Below are positions 5,432-5,504 of a stretch of DNA of 5,504 bases, piece by piece; within the stretch, counting starts at the first letter, position 1; every line of letters starts with the position of its first letter. The notes below the pieces were generated by a model that was given only the letters and a program-made list of their open reading frames with translations, had not been told where the DNA came from and searched no databases. Position numbers and translations under genes: made by a program. The stretch is taken from the NCBI GenBank assembly GCA_039816825.1, contig JBCBXA010000138.1, positions 1-5,504 on the forward strand, read 5' to 3'. This DNA comes from JBCBXA01 sp039816825 (GTDB lineage Bacteria > Pseudomonadota > Alphaproteobacteria > Rhizobiales > Rhizobiaceae).

Positions 5432-5504
5432 CTAGCCCCCCATGTCTGGGCCAGTGATTTGCGGTTTCTCTAGTAAGGTTTCTGGCACGGGTGGCCGCAT
5501 GTTG
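5432..5504 (-). CDS. Possible C-terminal end of an unidentified gene entering from the right edge
   Basis: One minus-strand frame is open from the window edge to a TAG at 5434-5432. The last 23 residues would read NMRPPVPETLLEKPQITG followed by PDMGG. I do not recognise it. The composition looks plausibly protein-like, and a terminator-like hairpin follows about 20 nt later. A second minus-strand frame is also open from the edge to a TGA near 5416-5418, so an open frame alone proves little. This is a weak call that depends on the sequence beyond 5504. Confidence 0.25.
   Translation of the reverse strand, partial: NMRPPVPETLLEKPQITGPDMGG

Noticed and set aside
5231..5473. Plus-strand 80-codon frame near the right edge
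   Set aside because: No ribosome site or recognisable sequence; it crosses the palindrome and terminator-like hairpin and is rich in Arg, Cys and Leu like a random frame.
5483..5498. TGGCACG resembling a sigma-54 -24 element, pointing right
   Set aside because: The downstream GC is 11 rather than 10 bp from the GG, and the -12 context is GCCGCA instead of TTGCA; spacing is strict for sigma-54.
1..5504. Defence system, CRISPR array, transposon or other novel multi-gene system
   Set aside because: All coding capacity is explained by a two-component system and a TRAP transporter. No spaced direct repeats, terminal inverted repeats, transposase or RNA genes were seen.

Overview
The window looks like chromosomal DNA from a GC-rich proteobacterium, most likely an alphaproteobacterium. 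That placement is an inference from the GC-rich coding sequence (by eye), the GTG starts and the DctB/DctD plus TAXI-type TRAP gene content. It was not tested by any search.

All four well-supported genes lie on the minus strand and are read right to left. In transcription order they are: (1) a DctB-like membrane histidine kinase, 5191-3290; (2) a DctD/NtrC-like response regulator, 3293-1947, overlapping the kinase by 4 nt (GTGA); (3) a TAXI-family TRAP solute receptor with a signal peptide, 1823-828; (4) the N-terminal 247 residues of a fused TRAP-TAXI membrane permease, 743 to beyond base 1. Together they form a sense-and-import cassette. The kinase probably senses a small carboxylate in the periplasm, the regulator controls transcription, and the receptor and permease import the solute using an ion gradient.

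Between the regulator and the receptor genes, a hairpin at the regulator's stop codon looks like a terminator. The receptor/permease unit therefore probably has its own promoter in the roughly 80 bp that follow. Between the receptor and permease genes, an 11-bp stem hairpin sits just after the receptor stop codon. It could protect receptor mRNA or attenuate read-through, so that more receptor than permease is made.

The right-hand 313 bp (5192-5504) hold no convincing complete gene. They contain a leader hairpin, a weak promoter candidate whose spacer is filled by a perfect 14-bp palindrome (a likely operator), a terminator-like hairpin, and possibly the last 23 codons of another minus-strand gene entering from the right.

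The most notable observation is that the response regulator has an otherwise recognisable AAA+ domain (Walker A, Walker B, arginine-finger region, sensor II) but lacks the GAFTGA loop that contacts sigma-54. The Asn of the glutamate switch is replaced by His. I found no -24/-12 promoter in front of the receptor or the kinase gene. The regulator may therefore be a sigma-54-independent member of the family. I found no CRISPR array, tRNA, rRNA, insertion sequence or defence system.
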